Origin: Deltaproteobacteria bacterium
GTDB lineage: Bacteria > Desulfobacterota > GWC2-55-46
Assembly (NCBI GenBank): GCA_021825035.1
Contig: JAKAIQ010000106.1
Coordinates: forward strand, 1 to 7,406
DNA length: 7,406 nucleotides
Direction of reading: 5' to 3'
Of the stretch, positions 1 through 5,673 are shown one piece after another. The notes beneath the pieces were generated by a model that was not told where the DNA came from, searched no databases, and saw nothing but the letters and a program-made list of their open reading frames with translations. The position numbers were made by a program, and so were the translations under genes. Position 1 is the first letter of the stretch. Each line of letters opens with the position of its first letter.

Positions 1-1155
1 GCTTACTATCCCTCCGTGCAGGCGGGCGCCTCGGCCCTGCGCGCGAAGGACTCGAACGCCGTGGCGCCGGTGCCGTTCTCCGGCATCGAGCCATATACCC
101 TCTATACCGGGCAGGTGAGCGTCGGGTTTTCGCCCGATATCTTCGGCGGCAACAGGCGTCTTGTCGAGTCGTTGCAGGCGCAGGCCGACTTTCAACGCTT
201 CCAGCTCGAGGCGGCCTATCTCGCGCTCACGTCGAACGTCGTGGCCGCGGCGATTCAGGAGGCGTCGCTTCGCGCCCAGATATCCGAAACGCAGGGCATA
301 ATCGAGATAGAGGCCGATATGCTCGACACCCTGCGCAAACAGTTCTCGCTCGGCTACGCCGCCGGCCTCGACGTGGCCGCGCAGGAAGCGGCTCTCGCCC
401 AGGTGAAGCAGACCCTGCCGCCGCTTGAGAAGGCGCTTGCCCAGAACCGCGACCTGCTCGCGGCCCTTGCCGGAAGTTTCCCGAGCGAGGGGCCGCAAGA
501 GAAGTTCGATCTCGCATCCCTCAGCCTTCCGCAAGAGCTTCCGGTGAGCCTTCCTTCGAGGCTCGTCGAGCAGAGGCCGGACGTGCGCGCCGCAGAGGAG
601 GAGCTTCACTCCGCGAGCGCCGAAGTCGGGGTGGCCGTGGCCGCCATGCTCCCAAACATCACCCTCGACGCGAACATAGGCTCGACGGCCTCCGGGATCG
701 GCGACCTCTTCACCCCCGGCATGGGCCTCTGGTCGCTCGCGGGCGGCGTGGCGCAGCCGGTCTTCGAGGGAGGGATGCTCCTTCACAGGAAACGCGCCGC
801 CGAGGCCGGCCTCGACCAGGCGGCGGCTCAGTACAGGTCAACCGTAATCTCCGCCTTCCAGAACGTCGCGGATACGCTCCATGCGCTCGAGTCCGACGCG
901 GCGGCTCTCAAGGCCGCCGCGGACTTCGAGCAGGCCGCAAAACGGAGCCTCGACCTTACGCGCCGGCAGTTCGAGCTCGGCTACGTCAATTACCTCTCGC
1001 TCCTCTCGGCCGAACAGGCTTACAGGCAGGCGGCCATCAACCTCGCGCAGGCCAGGGCCAATCGTTTCGCCGACACCGCCGCGCTATTCATGGCACTCGG
1101 CGGAGGCTGGTGGAACGGGCGGGACATCGCCCTTAAAACAGGTGCGCCAAAATGA
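1..1155 (+). CDS. RND-type outer-membrane efflux factor, NodT/OprM family (5' end missing)
   Basis: Reading frame 1 is open from the first base, so the start codon and lipoprotein signal lie upstream of the window; about 384 C-terminal codons are present and the stop is TGA at 1153-1155. The family forms a trimeric outer-membrane and periplasmic channel that exports drugs, metals or lipids for an RND or MFS pump and its membrane-fusion protein. Two outer-membrane-efflux (OEP) repeats are visible. The first carries the GFSPDIFGGNRR segment (bases ~124-159), typical of the 'DlfG..rR' site of NodT proteins. The second starts near QRPDVRAAEEEL (~571-606) and includes VGVAVAAMLPNITLDANIG (~628-684) and GGVAQPVFEGG (~742-774). 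Long alanine- and glutamate-rich helices follow each half, and the end (ALGGGWW) is the usual family terminus. The cognate pump genes are not downstream and may lie upstream, outside the window. Substrate cannot be told. Confidence 0.93.
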   Translation, partial: AYYPSVQAGASALRAKDSNAVAPVPFSGIEPYTLYTGQVSVGFSPDIFGGNRRLVESLQAQADFQRFQLEAAYLALTSNVVAAAIQEASLRAQISETQGIIEIEADMLDTLRKQFSLGYAAGLDVAAQEAALAQVKQTLPPLEKALAQNRDLLAALAGSFPSEGPQEKFDLASLSLPQELPVSLPSRLVEQRPDVRAAEEELHSASAEVGVAVAAMLPNITLDANIGSTASGIGDLFTPGMGLWSLAGGVAQPVFEGGMLLHRKRAAEAGLDQAAAQYRSTVISAFQNVADTLHALESDAAALKAAADFEQAAKRSLDLTRRQFELGYVNYLSLLSAEQAYRQAAINLAQARANRFADTAALFMALGGGWWNGRDIALKTGAPK

Positions 1156-1175
1156 AGCAATTTAAATTTACCGGC

Positions 1176-1250
1176 AGCCGCCCACCTTCTCACGGCGGGA
1201 AGGGTCAATCCTCTCTTCCGCTGAAGGCGGCGGAAGAGAGGAGGGCGGCT
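1176..1250 (+). terminator. Compound hairpin downstream of the efflux gene, probable transcription terminator
   Basis: Two perfect nested stems are visible: an outer 8-bp stem AGCCGCCC/GGGCGGCT (1176-1183 with 1243-1250) and an inner 12-bp stem CCTCTCTTCCGC/GCGGAAGAGAGG (1210-1221 with 1230-1241, 8-nt loop). It begins 20 nt after the efflux stop codon. Only a short TTTA follows, so as an intrinsic terminator it is U-poor. The left outer arm can alternatively pair locally with GGCGG at 1194-1198. A terminator is the simplest reading because a strong new promoter follows at 1299. Confidence 0.55.
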
Positions 1251-1298
1251 TTATAACGAGGGCCGCGTAAAAAAATTGAGCATTTTTTCATAAAAAGG

Positions 1299-1325
1299 TT
1301 GACATCGTTTGCGAGCTGTTATAAA
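1299..1325 (+). promoter_or_regulatory. Sigma70-type promoter of the Nramp leader transcript
   Basis: TTGACA (1299-1304) matches the -35 consensus exactly and TATAAA (1320-1325) is a near-consensus -10. The spacer is 15 bp, slightly short. The preceding ~40 bp is rich in A and T runs (1268-1297) and resembles an UP element. Transcription should start near 1332, giving an untranslated leader of about 550 nt before the Nramp start codon. Confidence 0.65.
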
Positions 1326-1331
1326 TGAAAA

Positions 1332-1520
1332 GGGCAGGAAATATTTTTCTGAATTTATCCGGAGTGATTATGTCAGACCCTGATACTGCTGACCATATAT
1401 TCCTCCACGCCTGACCCCCCTGCCGCTATGCCTTCGGGTGAGCGTCCAGAGAGTCAGATATGTGGAGGCGCTCAAGAGTAAATGCCCGGAGGTAACCGGT
1501 AACATTCCCGGTTTACTCCC
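1332..1520 (+). ncRNA. Structured 5' leader RNA of the Nramp gene, candidate metal-responsive element, class unassigned
   Basis: No good protein-coding frame is seen here, but many helices are. One branched stem pairs CCTCCAC (1402-1408) with GTGGAGG (1462-1468) and CTGAC (1411-1415) with GTCAG (1453-1457), capped by CGCT/AGCG (1424-1427, 1441-1444) and a C(UUCG)G tetraloop at 1432-1437. An alternative 5' hairpin pairs TATGTCAG (1369-1376) with CTGAC-c-ATA (1389-1397) and GGAG (1361-1364) with CTCC in the same CCTCCAC segment, so the two folds compete. A further hairpin at 1488-1519 (GGAG..AACCGG/CCGGTT..CTCC) competes with GAGTAAA/TTTACTC (1476-1482 with 1512-1518). Position before a metal-transporter gene and switchable pairing suggest a riboswitch-like role. 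I do not find the conserved cores I remember for the M-box or yybP-ykoY classes. Function is inferred. Confidence 0.45.
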
Positions 1521-1654
1521 ATAAAAGCTTAAATGTCGTTTTCCGGCCAAGTCTATTTAGCTTGCCAGGAGGTTGGTTTTTCACGCGTGGCGCGGCTTTG
1601 CCCTGCCCGCGTTTTATGTCCTCAAGACGCTTTATACCAAAGGAGGTGGTAGTA
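1521..1654 (+). other. Leader segment between structured RNA and leader ORF
   Basis: This AT-richer linker shows no strong promoter or hairpin. It ends in a long, near-perfect Shine-Dalgarno, AAAGGAGGTGG at 1639-1649, which is unusual inside an untranslated leader and marks the ATG at 1655 as a probable translation start. The open frame continues upstream to an ATG at 1562, but that start has no comparable ribosome binding site. Confidence 0.4.
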
Positions 1655-1747
1655 ATGGACGGTGGTCCTAGTGGCCCCAGTAGCAATAATACGGCACTGA
1701 CTGTGCTTGCCGGGGGCCGGGAGTCCGTCCATTTTACGCCTCGTTAA
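1655..1747 (+). CDS. Putative 30-aa leader peptide upstream of the Nramp gene
   Basis: ATG at 1655-1657 lies 5-8 nt after a near-ideal Shine-Dalgarno (AAAGGAGG, 1639-1646, extended by TGG) and the frame closes with TAA at 1745-1747. The peptide starts MDGGPSGPSS and continues with a polar, then mildly hydrophobic stretch ending in HFTPR; it is neither a signal peptide nor a membrane segment. The ORF sits in the Nramp leader, 135 nt before the Nramp start, as in leader-peptide attenuation systems. Its start codon is the left arm of a perfect 9-bp helix (AATGGACGG 1654-1662 with CCGTCCATT 1725-1733), and GGCCCC (1673-1678) pairs with GGGGCC (1713-1718) inside, so the message folds on itself. 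An early Asp/Pro-containing segment recalls the acidic and proline-rich Mg2+-sensing leader MgtL, but that parallel is inference. Alternatively the AUG and SD may be part of a purely structural RNA. Confidence 0.45.
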   Translation: MDGGPSGPSSNNTALTVLAGGRESVHFTPR

Positions 1748-1791
1748 CCCCGCCGGACTGAACACATCCTTGTCCTCCTCTTTATACATGA

Positions 1792-1866
1792 CAGGGTAAA
1801 GGTTCCCGTACTCACAGCCAGCTTCCGTATTGGAACGGTTTTTTGTTTTTTGCAACCTTTATCCTG
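1792..1866 (+). promoter_or_regulatory. Attenuator-like element: 13-bp stem enclosing a U-rich terminator-like hairpin before the Nramp RBS
   Basis: CAGGGTAAAGGTT (1792-1804) pairs with AACCTTTATCCTG (1854-1866) over 13 bp with one G-U pair, ending 3 nt before the Nramp Shine-Dalgarno. Inside the loop, a short hairpin (CCGT 1825-1828 with ACGG 1835-1838, or GTTCC 1802-1806 with GGAAC 1832-1836) is followed at once by T6-G-T6 (1839-1851), the signature of an intrinsic terminator. The GTTCC/GGAAC pairing overlaps the left arm of the 13-bp stem, so the two states are mutually exclusive. The short terminator stem makes its efficiency uncertain. Confidence 0.45.
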
Positions 1867-1882
1867 AACGGAGGTTCTTATC

Positions 1883-3172
1883 ATGCATACCTTTGCCGCA
1901 AATGTTCCCGTCACCGCCCGGAGTAAATGGGTGCGAAGGGTCTTGACCTTTCTCGTAGTCATGGGGCCGGGCCTCATCGTCATGGAGGCCGACAACGACG
2001 CCGGCGCGCTCGCCACCTATACCGAGGCCGGGGCCACCTATGGGCTCCATCTGCTGTGGCTCATGCTAATACTACTGCCCGTCACCTATCTCTGCCAGGA
2101 GATGGTGGTGCGGCTCGGGATAGTCACGGGCGAAGGCCACGCGGCGATCATCTACAAGCGTTTCGGCAAGTGGTGGGGACGGTTTTCCCTTTTCGACCTT
2201 CTGCTCGTAAACTTCCTTACCCTCGTAACCGAATTCGCTGCGATACACCTTGTGGCCGACAGGATGCATCTGCCGCCTGGCATCATAGTGCCCGTGGCTG
2301 TGGCCGGACTGCTGGCGATGGTTTTGACCGCGAGCTACCGCAGGTGGGAGTGGCTTACGGTTTTACTCTGCCTTTTCGACGTATCCTGGATAGTGATAGC
2401 TTATACGTGCAGGCAGCCCGCCGGGCAGATCATCTACAATACCGTTGTCCCGCAGATTGGAGCGGGCGGATTGACGGGCAAGCTTATCTTCCTCATAATA
2501 GCGATCGTCGGCACGACCATAGCCCCGTGGCAGCTCTTTTTCCAGCAGAGCTGCGTGGCGGACAAACGCCTCAGGTACGGCCATTTGAAGTACGCCCGCC
2601 TGGACACGTTCATCGGCGCGGTCTTTACCGTTATCATCGGGGGGGCCATGATGGTAGCAGGACATACGCTAACGAGCCATGGCGTTAAATACGAGGATGC
2701 CGCGCAGATGGCGGTCTCCATGGGCTCCGTATTGGGGCCTGCGGCAAAGGACGTGCTGCTCCTTCTGTGCGTCAACGCGGCCATACTCGGAGGTACGGCC
2801 ATTTCGCTTGCGAGCGCGTGGGCGTATGGCGAGGTGAAGGGGGCCCCGGCCAGCCTTCAGCTCACGTTTCCTCAGGCGCCTGGATTCTATTCCATATACA
2901 GCCTCTGCGTAATCGCCGCCGGGGCGGTCGTCCTCATACCGAAGGCGCCGCTTCAGCTGATAATCCTCGGCGTCCAGGTGCTGGCCGGGATAATGCTCCC
3001 CACGGCGGTAATATTTCTACAGCTTCTCTTGAACGACAAGGCCATACTCGGGGATAAATACGTCAACAGGCCGTGGAACAACTACGCGAACTGGGCTATC
3101 ATCATAGTGCTCTTTGCGCTGTCGCTCCTTCTTGCGGCGCAGGTCATATTCCCTGAGTATTTCCCCCAATAG
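1883..3172 (+). CDS. Nramp (SLC11)-family divalent metal transporter, divergent NRMT-like variant
   Basis: A 429-aa inner-membrane protein of about 11 transmembrane helices, the usual Nramp size and fold; it would import divalent cations by secondary transport. GGAGG at 1870-1874 sets the ATG start at 1883. Segment GPGLIVMEADNDAGALATY (residues 28-46) corresponds to TM1, where canonical Mn2+/Fe2+ Nramps carry DPGN; here it is D37-N-D-A-G41. In TM6 the canonical MPHN is replaced by A214-P-W-Q217, losing the metal-liganding Met and the His. Such substitutions are characteristic of Nramp-related magnesium transporters (NRMT), so Mg2+ is a better guess than Mn2+ or Fe2+, though this is inferred from motifs alone. 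It follows a ~550-nt structured leader and precedes a small membrane protein gene by 20 nt, clearly one transcript. Canonical MntH is the alternative reading. Confidence 0.88.
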   Translation: MHTFAANVPVTARSKWVRRVLTFLVVMGPGLIVMEADNDAGALATYTEAGATYGLHLLWLMLILLPVTYLCQEMVVRLGIVTGEGHAAIIYKRFGKWWGRFSLFDLLLVNFLTLVTEFAAIHLVADRMHLPPGIIVPVAVAGLLAMVLTASYRRWEWLTVLLCLFDVSWIVIAYTCRQPAGQIIYNTVVPQIGAGGLTGKLIFLIIAIVGTTIAPWQLFFQQSCVADKRLRYGHLKYARLDTFIGAVFTVIIGGAMMVAGHTLTSHGVKYEDAAQMAVSMGSVLGPAAKDVLLLLCVNAAILGGTAISLASAWAYGEVKGAPASLQLTFPQAPGFYSIYSLCVIAAGAVVLIPKAPLQLIILGVQVLAGIMLPTAVIFLQLLLNDKAILGDKYVNRPWNNYANWAIIIVLFALSLLLAAQVIFPEYFPQ

Positions 3173-3192
3173 CTTAAAAAGGAGATCTGCAG

Positions 3193-3402
3193 ATGAAAAA
3201 AAGCGGTTTTTGCAAGGAATACGCAATGGTCGTCCATCCTCTTGACGATATCCCGGAAGAGAAGGTGGACGTGTCGAAGCTTCCCCCGATGCCGATGACG
3301 CGAGCCGTCAGGTGGTCGCTTATAGCGTTACGGAGCTATCTTGTATTGATGATAGTGCTCGTTTTCGTCAAGGTGTTCCTCATGGGCGTCGGCGGCAGAT
3401 GA
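3193..3402 (+). CDS. Small single-pass membrane protein encoded with the Nramp transporter
   Basis: A 69-aa protein with ATG at 3193 placed 8 nt after AAGGAG (3179-3184). Only 20 nt separate it from the Nramp stop codon, so the two are almost certainly co-transcribed. Residues 1-40 are a soluble segment containing LDDIPEEKVDVSKLPPMPM (17-35), acidic then proline- and methionine-rich. Residues ~41-66 form one hydrophobic helix (WSLIALRSYLVLMIVLVFVKVF) ending in a short GVGGR tail. There is no clear signal peptidase site, so it is probably an anchored inner-membrane protein with the N-terminus in the cytoplasm (positive R37/R40 before the helix). I do not recognise a family. Position suggests an accessory subunit, stabiliser or regulator of the transporter; this is inference. 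Confidence 0.8.
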   Translation: MKKSGFCKEYAMVVHPLDDIPEEKVDVSKLPPMPMTRAVRWSLIALRSYLVLMIVLVFVKVFLMGVGGR

Positions 3403-3405
3403 ACC

Positions 3406-3434
3406 TTGACAAAACCTCCGCAAGTGAGTACAAT
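3406..3434 (+). promoter_or_regulatory. Sigma70 promoter of the OprB-like porin gene
   Basis: TTGACA (3406-3411) and TACAAT (3429-3434) are separated by exactly 17 bp. The start site should fall near 3441, immediately upstream of the Fur box. The promoter begins 3 nt after the preceding small gene ends, so the porin has its own transcription start. Confidence 0.75.
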
Positions 3435-3449
3435 CGGGCCTGCTATTGT

Positions 3450-3468
3450 GAAAATGATTATCAATATC
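3450..3468 (+). promoter_or_regulatory. Fur box (iron-responsive operator)
   Basis: GAAAATGATTATCAATATC matches the 19-bp Fur consensus GATAATGATWATCATTATC at 17 of 19 positions. Within and just beyond it is the inverted pair AATGAT/ATCATT (3453-3458 and 3466-3471). It lies right downstream of the predicted start site, where Fur with bound iron would block initiation, so the porin is predicted to be induced under iron limitation. A relative in the Fur family (Mur, Zur) cannot be excluded. Confidence 0.75.
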
Positions 3469-3505
3469 ATTGATTTTACGCGGCGGCATGGAATGGAGCG
3501 CAAAA

Positions 3506-4855
3506 ATGAATAAAAAGAATCTTTCCGCAGCGATGGTTTTTCTTGCGCTTTTGTGTCTGAGCGCGGGCAGGGCGCGCTCGGAGGATAACAATGCCGCCCC
3601 CGGCTGGTACCCGCAGTTCCTTAGCGCCCAGTTCAACGGGGTGGTCCAGGACATGCCGGAGTTCAGGAGCCCGTACGAGGGCCCGAACAGCCTCAGATTC
3701 GACTATAAGAGCCGCTCCCTTACCGATATCTACGGGGTCTATCTCGGCTCGCAGGTCCTCGACAATCTTCAGGCTTATCTCGACCTTGAGATGTTCAGGG
3801 GCTACGGCCTCAGCAACGGAACCGGCCTCGGCGGCATAACGAACGGCGACGTGATAAGGGGGTCGCAGAATATCGGGAACGACCCGTACATAGCGCGCCT
3901 CTACGTCCGCTACATCCACGCCCTGTCCGCCGAGACCGCGCCGGTCGAGAAGGGCATGGACCAGCTCCCCGGGAGCGAACCCGTGAGCAGGGTGGAGGTG
4001 AAGGCCGGGAGGATGGCCGCTACCGACGACTTCGACAACAACCGCTACGCCAACAATACGAGGACGCAGTTCATGAACTGGGCGTTCATAAACGACACGG
4101 CCTGGGACTTCGCGGCCAATACCAGAGGCTATAGCGACGGGATAGTCGTGGCCTGGGTGAACCCTTTGTGGAGGCTCGCGTTCGGCGTCTACAGGATGCC
4201 GACCCACGCCAACGGCATAATCCTCGATAACGACCTGACGAAGGCGAACGGCGACAACCTCGAGCTGACCGTGAAGCCAGGGAAATGGGGCACCGTCGCG
4301 AGGCTCCTCGTCTACCGCAACACCGGGCAGATGGGCGATTACGGGGAGGCGATAGCCATCGGACGCTCCACCGGCTCGATCCCTAACGTCATCGCCGACG
4401 AGCTGCACCACGGACGGTCGAAATACGGGGCGGGGATCAACCTCGAACAGCCGATAGCGGACGATGGAGAGACGGGGGCGTTTTTCCGCGCAGGGTGGAA
4501 CGACGGGCACACGGAGGACTTCACGTTCACGGAGGTGGACAGGCAAATAAGCCTCGGGCTTCAGATAAGCGGCGTCCACTGGCGGCGCGAAGACGACAGG
4601 ATCGGCATAGCATACGCGAGGCACGACCTTTCATCGGCGCACAGCACGTATCTCAGCCTCGGCGGCCTCGGTTTCGACCTCGGCGACGGAAGGCTCACGT
4701 ACGGAACCGAGCAGGTCGCGGAGGTCTATTACAGGATACAGCTCGGACGCTACGTGCAGCTCTCCCCCGACTTTCAGTTCATAAAAAATCCGGGGTACAA
4801 CCGCGACCGAGGCCCGGTCGAGGTCTACGGCATGCGTCTTCACATGAGCATATGA
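3506..4855 (+). CDS. Fur-controlled outer-membrane porin, OprB (carbohydrate-selective porin) family
   Basis: A 449-aa protein starting at ATG 3506, chosen because GGAG (3495-3498) sits 7 nt upstream and the N-terminus then reads as a clean Sec signal (MNKKNLSAAMVFLALLCLSA, cleavage near ARS-ED, residue 25). In-frame upstream starts exist at TTG 3470 and ATG 3488 but would give a poor signal peptide. The mature protein is built of alternating amphipathic strands with many aromatic residues. The region FTEVDRQISLGLQISGVHW and the C-terminal pattern YYRIQLGRYVQLSPDFQFIKNPG followed by a final MRLHMSI strand are typical of the OprB family. No S-layer-homology domain is present, unlike cyanobacterial iron porins. 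With the Fur box directly upstream, a role in diffusion of an iron source, or of nutrients under iron stress, is more likely than constitutive sugar uptake; substrate is unproven. It ends 5 bp from the convergent gene. Confidence 0.85.
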   Translation: MNKKNLSAAMVFLALLCLSAGRARSEDNNAAPGWYPQFLSAQFNGVVQDMPEFRSPYEGPNSLRFDYKSRSLTDIYGVYLGSQVLDNLQAYLDLEMFRGYGLSNGTGLGGITNGDVIRGSQNIGNDPYIARLYVRYIHALSAETAPVEKGMDQLPGSEPVSRVEVKAGRMAATDDFDNNRYANNTRTQFMNWAFINDTAWDFAANTRGYSDGIVVAWVNPLWRLAFGVYRMPTHANGIILDNDLTKANGDNLELTVKPGKWGTVARLLVYRNTGQMGDYGEAIAIGRSTGSIPNVIADELHHGRSKYGAGINLEQPIADDGETGAFFRAGWNDGHTEDFTFTEVDRQISLGLQISGVHWRREDDRIGIAYARHDLSSAHSTYLSLGGLGFDLGDGRLTYGTEQVAEVYYRIQLGRYVQLSPDFQFIKNPGYNRDRGPVEVYGMRLHMSI

Positions 4856-4860
4856 CCGGC

Positions 4861-5229
4861 TTACCGGCGCGCCGCCCTTGCCCGTCCTGCCTCCGGCTTT
4901 ATCTCCCTCAACACGTCGTTTATCCACGAAAGCGCCGCGACCGCCCTGGGCCAGCCGATGGTCGTGGCCGCGAGCATGGCGGCATGGTATATCTCCTCGT
5001 CCGAGAAGCCCGCGGCCTTGCATCTCCTCGCGTTGGAGTGGACCGCGCCCTCGGAGCCGCTCCCGACCGCGATGCCGAGCTTCACTATCTGCTGGGTCTT
5101 CCGGTCGAGCCCGTCTATCCCGCCGAGCGCCGCGCCCAGGCCCTCGAAGCTCCGCCATACCTCCGGATATTTCTTTATGACGTTCTGCAGGAACTCCGGA
5201 AGCTCCTTCACATCCATCTCTTCAGCCAT
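4861..5229 (-). CDS. Carboxymuconolactone decarboxylase / AhpD-like family protein lacking CxxC
   Basis: A 122-aa protein starting at ATG 5229 with AAGGAGG 6-7 nt upstream on the minus strand, ending TAA at 4861-4863. The all-helical CMD fold is shown by the core (residues ~46-100): QIVKLGIAVGSGSEGAVHSNARRCKAAG followed by FSDEEIYHAAMLAATTIGWPRA. In AhpD-type peroxidase reductants the core carries CxxCxxxH; here the stretch is S59-E-G-A-V-H64, keeping Glu60 and His64 but with no redox cysteine pair, and the lone Cys70 lies outside the site. A thiol-peroxidase-reductant function is therefore unlikely, and decarboxylase or other acid-base chemistry is possible but unknown. It is the second gene of a two-gene operon, 18 nt after the coiled-coil gene. 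Its 3' end converges on the porin with 5 bp between stop codons, leaving no room for an intergenic terminator. Confidence 0.85.
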   Translation of the reverse strand: MAEEMDVKELPEFLQNVIKKYPEVWRSFEGLGAALGGIDGLDRKTQQIVKLGIAVGSGSEGAVHSNARRCKAAGFSDEEIYHAAMLAATTIGWPRAVAALSWINDVLREIKPEAGRARAARR

Positions 5230-5247
5230 TGACGTCCTCCTTTCGGC

Positions 5248-5526
5248 TTACGGTTTACGCTTTGCAAACGCCCGTTCGAACGATTCCTTGAGATCCGCCG
5301 CCTTCCGCCTCAGGTCTCCTATCATGCTCTGCCAGACTTCGTCCCCGGCCTTATCCACTTCCTCTATCTCCCTGTCGAACGCGTCTTTTTTCTTCCGCAG
5401 GGCCATGACCTCGGCCTTCGCGATCCCGGTGGTCTGGGCCTCAAGGCTTGCGAGGCCTTTCTCAAGAGTCATCAACTGCTTCCTCAGCTTATTCATGAGA
5501 TTCTCTTTCAGCGGATCTTCAGTCAA
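5248..5526 (-). CDS. Small coiled-coil protein, function unknown
   Basis: A 92-aa, cysteine-free, highly charged protein, first gene of the operon with the CMD-like gene. The likely start is TTG at 5526 (minus strand), placed 7 nt after AAAGGA; the ATG within GGATGG just upstream runs into a stop after three codons. A later ATG at residue 11 is the alternative start. From residue ~11 to the end the sequence has heptad-like spacing of Leu, Ile, Val and Met with dense Lys/Glu/Arg (LRKQLMTLEKGLASLE; LRRKAADLKESFERAFAKR), so a long helical hairpin or coiled coil is expected. There is no signal peptide or membrane segment, so it is cytoplasmic. A single Trp (65) lies at the helix turn region. I do not recognise the family. 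Confidence 0.75.
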   Translation of the reverse strand: MTEDPLKENLMNKLRKQLMTLEKGLASLEAQTTGIAKAEVMALRKKKDAFDREIEEVDKAGDEVWQSMIGDLRRKAADLKESFERAFAKRKP

Positions 5527-5545
5527 CGCGCCATCCTTTCCGGGA

Positions 5546-5574
5546 AATGTTCAAAAGGCGTGCGGCAATGTCAA
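5546..5574 (-). promoter_or_regulatory. Candidate promoter for the coiled-coil/CMD operon
   Basis: On the minus strand TTGACA (plus coordinates 5569-5574) is followed after 17 bp by AACATT (5546-5551), a weak -10. It would start transcription near 5539, just ahead of the ribosome binding site of the TTG start at 5526, giving a very short leader. The -35 is perfect and the -10 poor (3 of 6), so this is moderate evidence. Confidence 0.4.
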
Positions 5575-5621
5575 GCATACACCCAAATCCGCGTTCTGGC
5601 AATTCCCCGCCGGCGTCCGCG

Positions 5622-5648
5622 GTTTTGAAGCGGCTGTTTTGAACGGCT
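5622..5648. repeat. Imperfect tandem repeat, 14 + 13 nt
   Basis: GTTTTGAAGCGGCT (5622-5635) is followed directly by GTTTTGAACGGCT (5636-5648), identical apart from one inserted base. It lies in the divergent intergenic region about 50 bp upstream of the minus-strand -35 and could be a pair of binding sites, or replication slippage. Confidence 0.45.
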
Positions 5649-5673
5649 TAACCACGCCCTTTCATGCACGGAG

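Noticed and set aside
1152..1256. 34-codon ORF overlapping the efflux stop as a real CDS
   Set aside because: Weak ribosome site, the frame runs through a strong hairpin, and the peptide is charged and nondescript; kept only as a possible remnant in the findings.
1332..1882. M-box or yybP-ykoY riboswitch assignment
   Set aside because: The metal-transporter context fits, but the conserved core sequences I remember for both classes are not visible; a covariance search would decide.
1622..2016. Minus-strand frames within the Nramp leader
   Set aside because: No ribosome binding sites, and composition is explained by the structured leader on the plus strand.
3476..4624. 382-codon minus-strand open frame opposite the porin
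   Set aside because: It is antisense to a porin with signal peptide, promoter and Fur box; the product is rich in Arg, Pro, Val and His, as expected of a high-GC shadow frame.
4495..5232. 245-codon plus-strand open frame across the porin end and the CMD gene
   Set aside because: It overlaps two well-supported genes in other frames and its Arg/Pro/Ala-rich product has no coherent domain.
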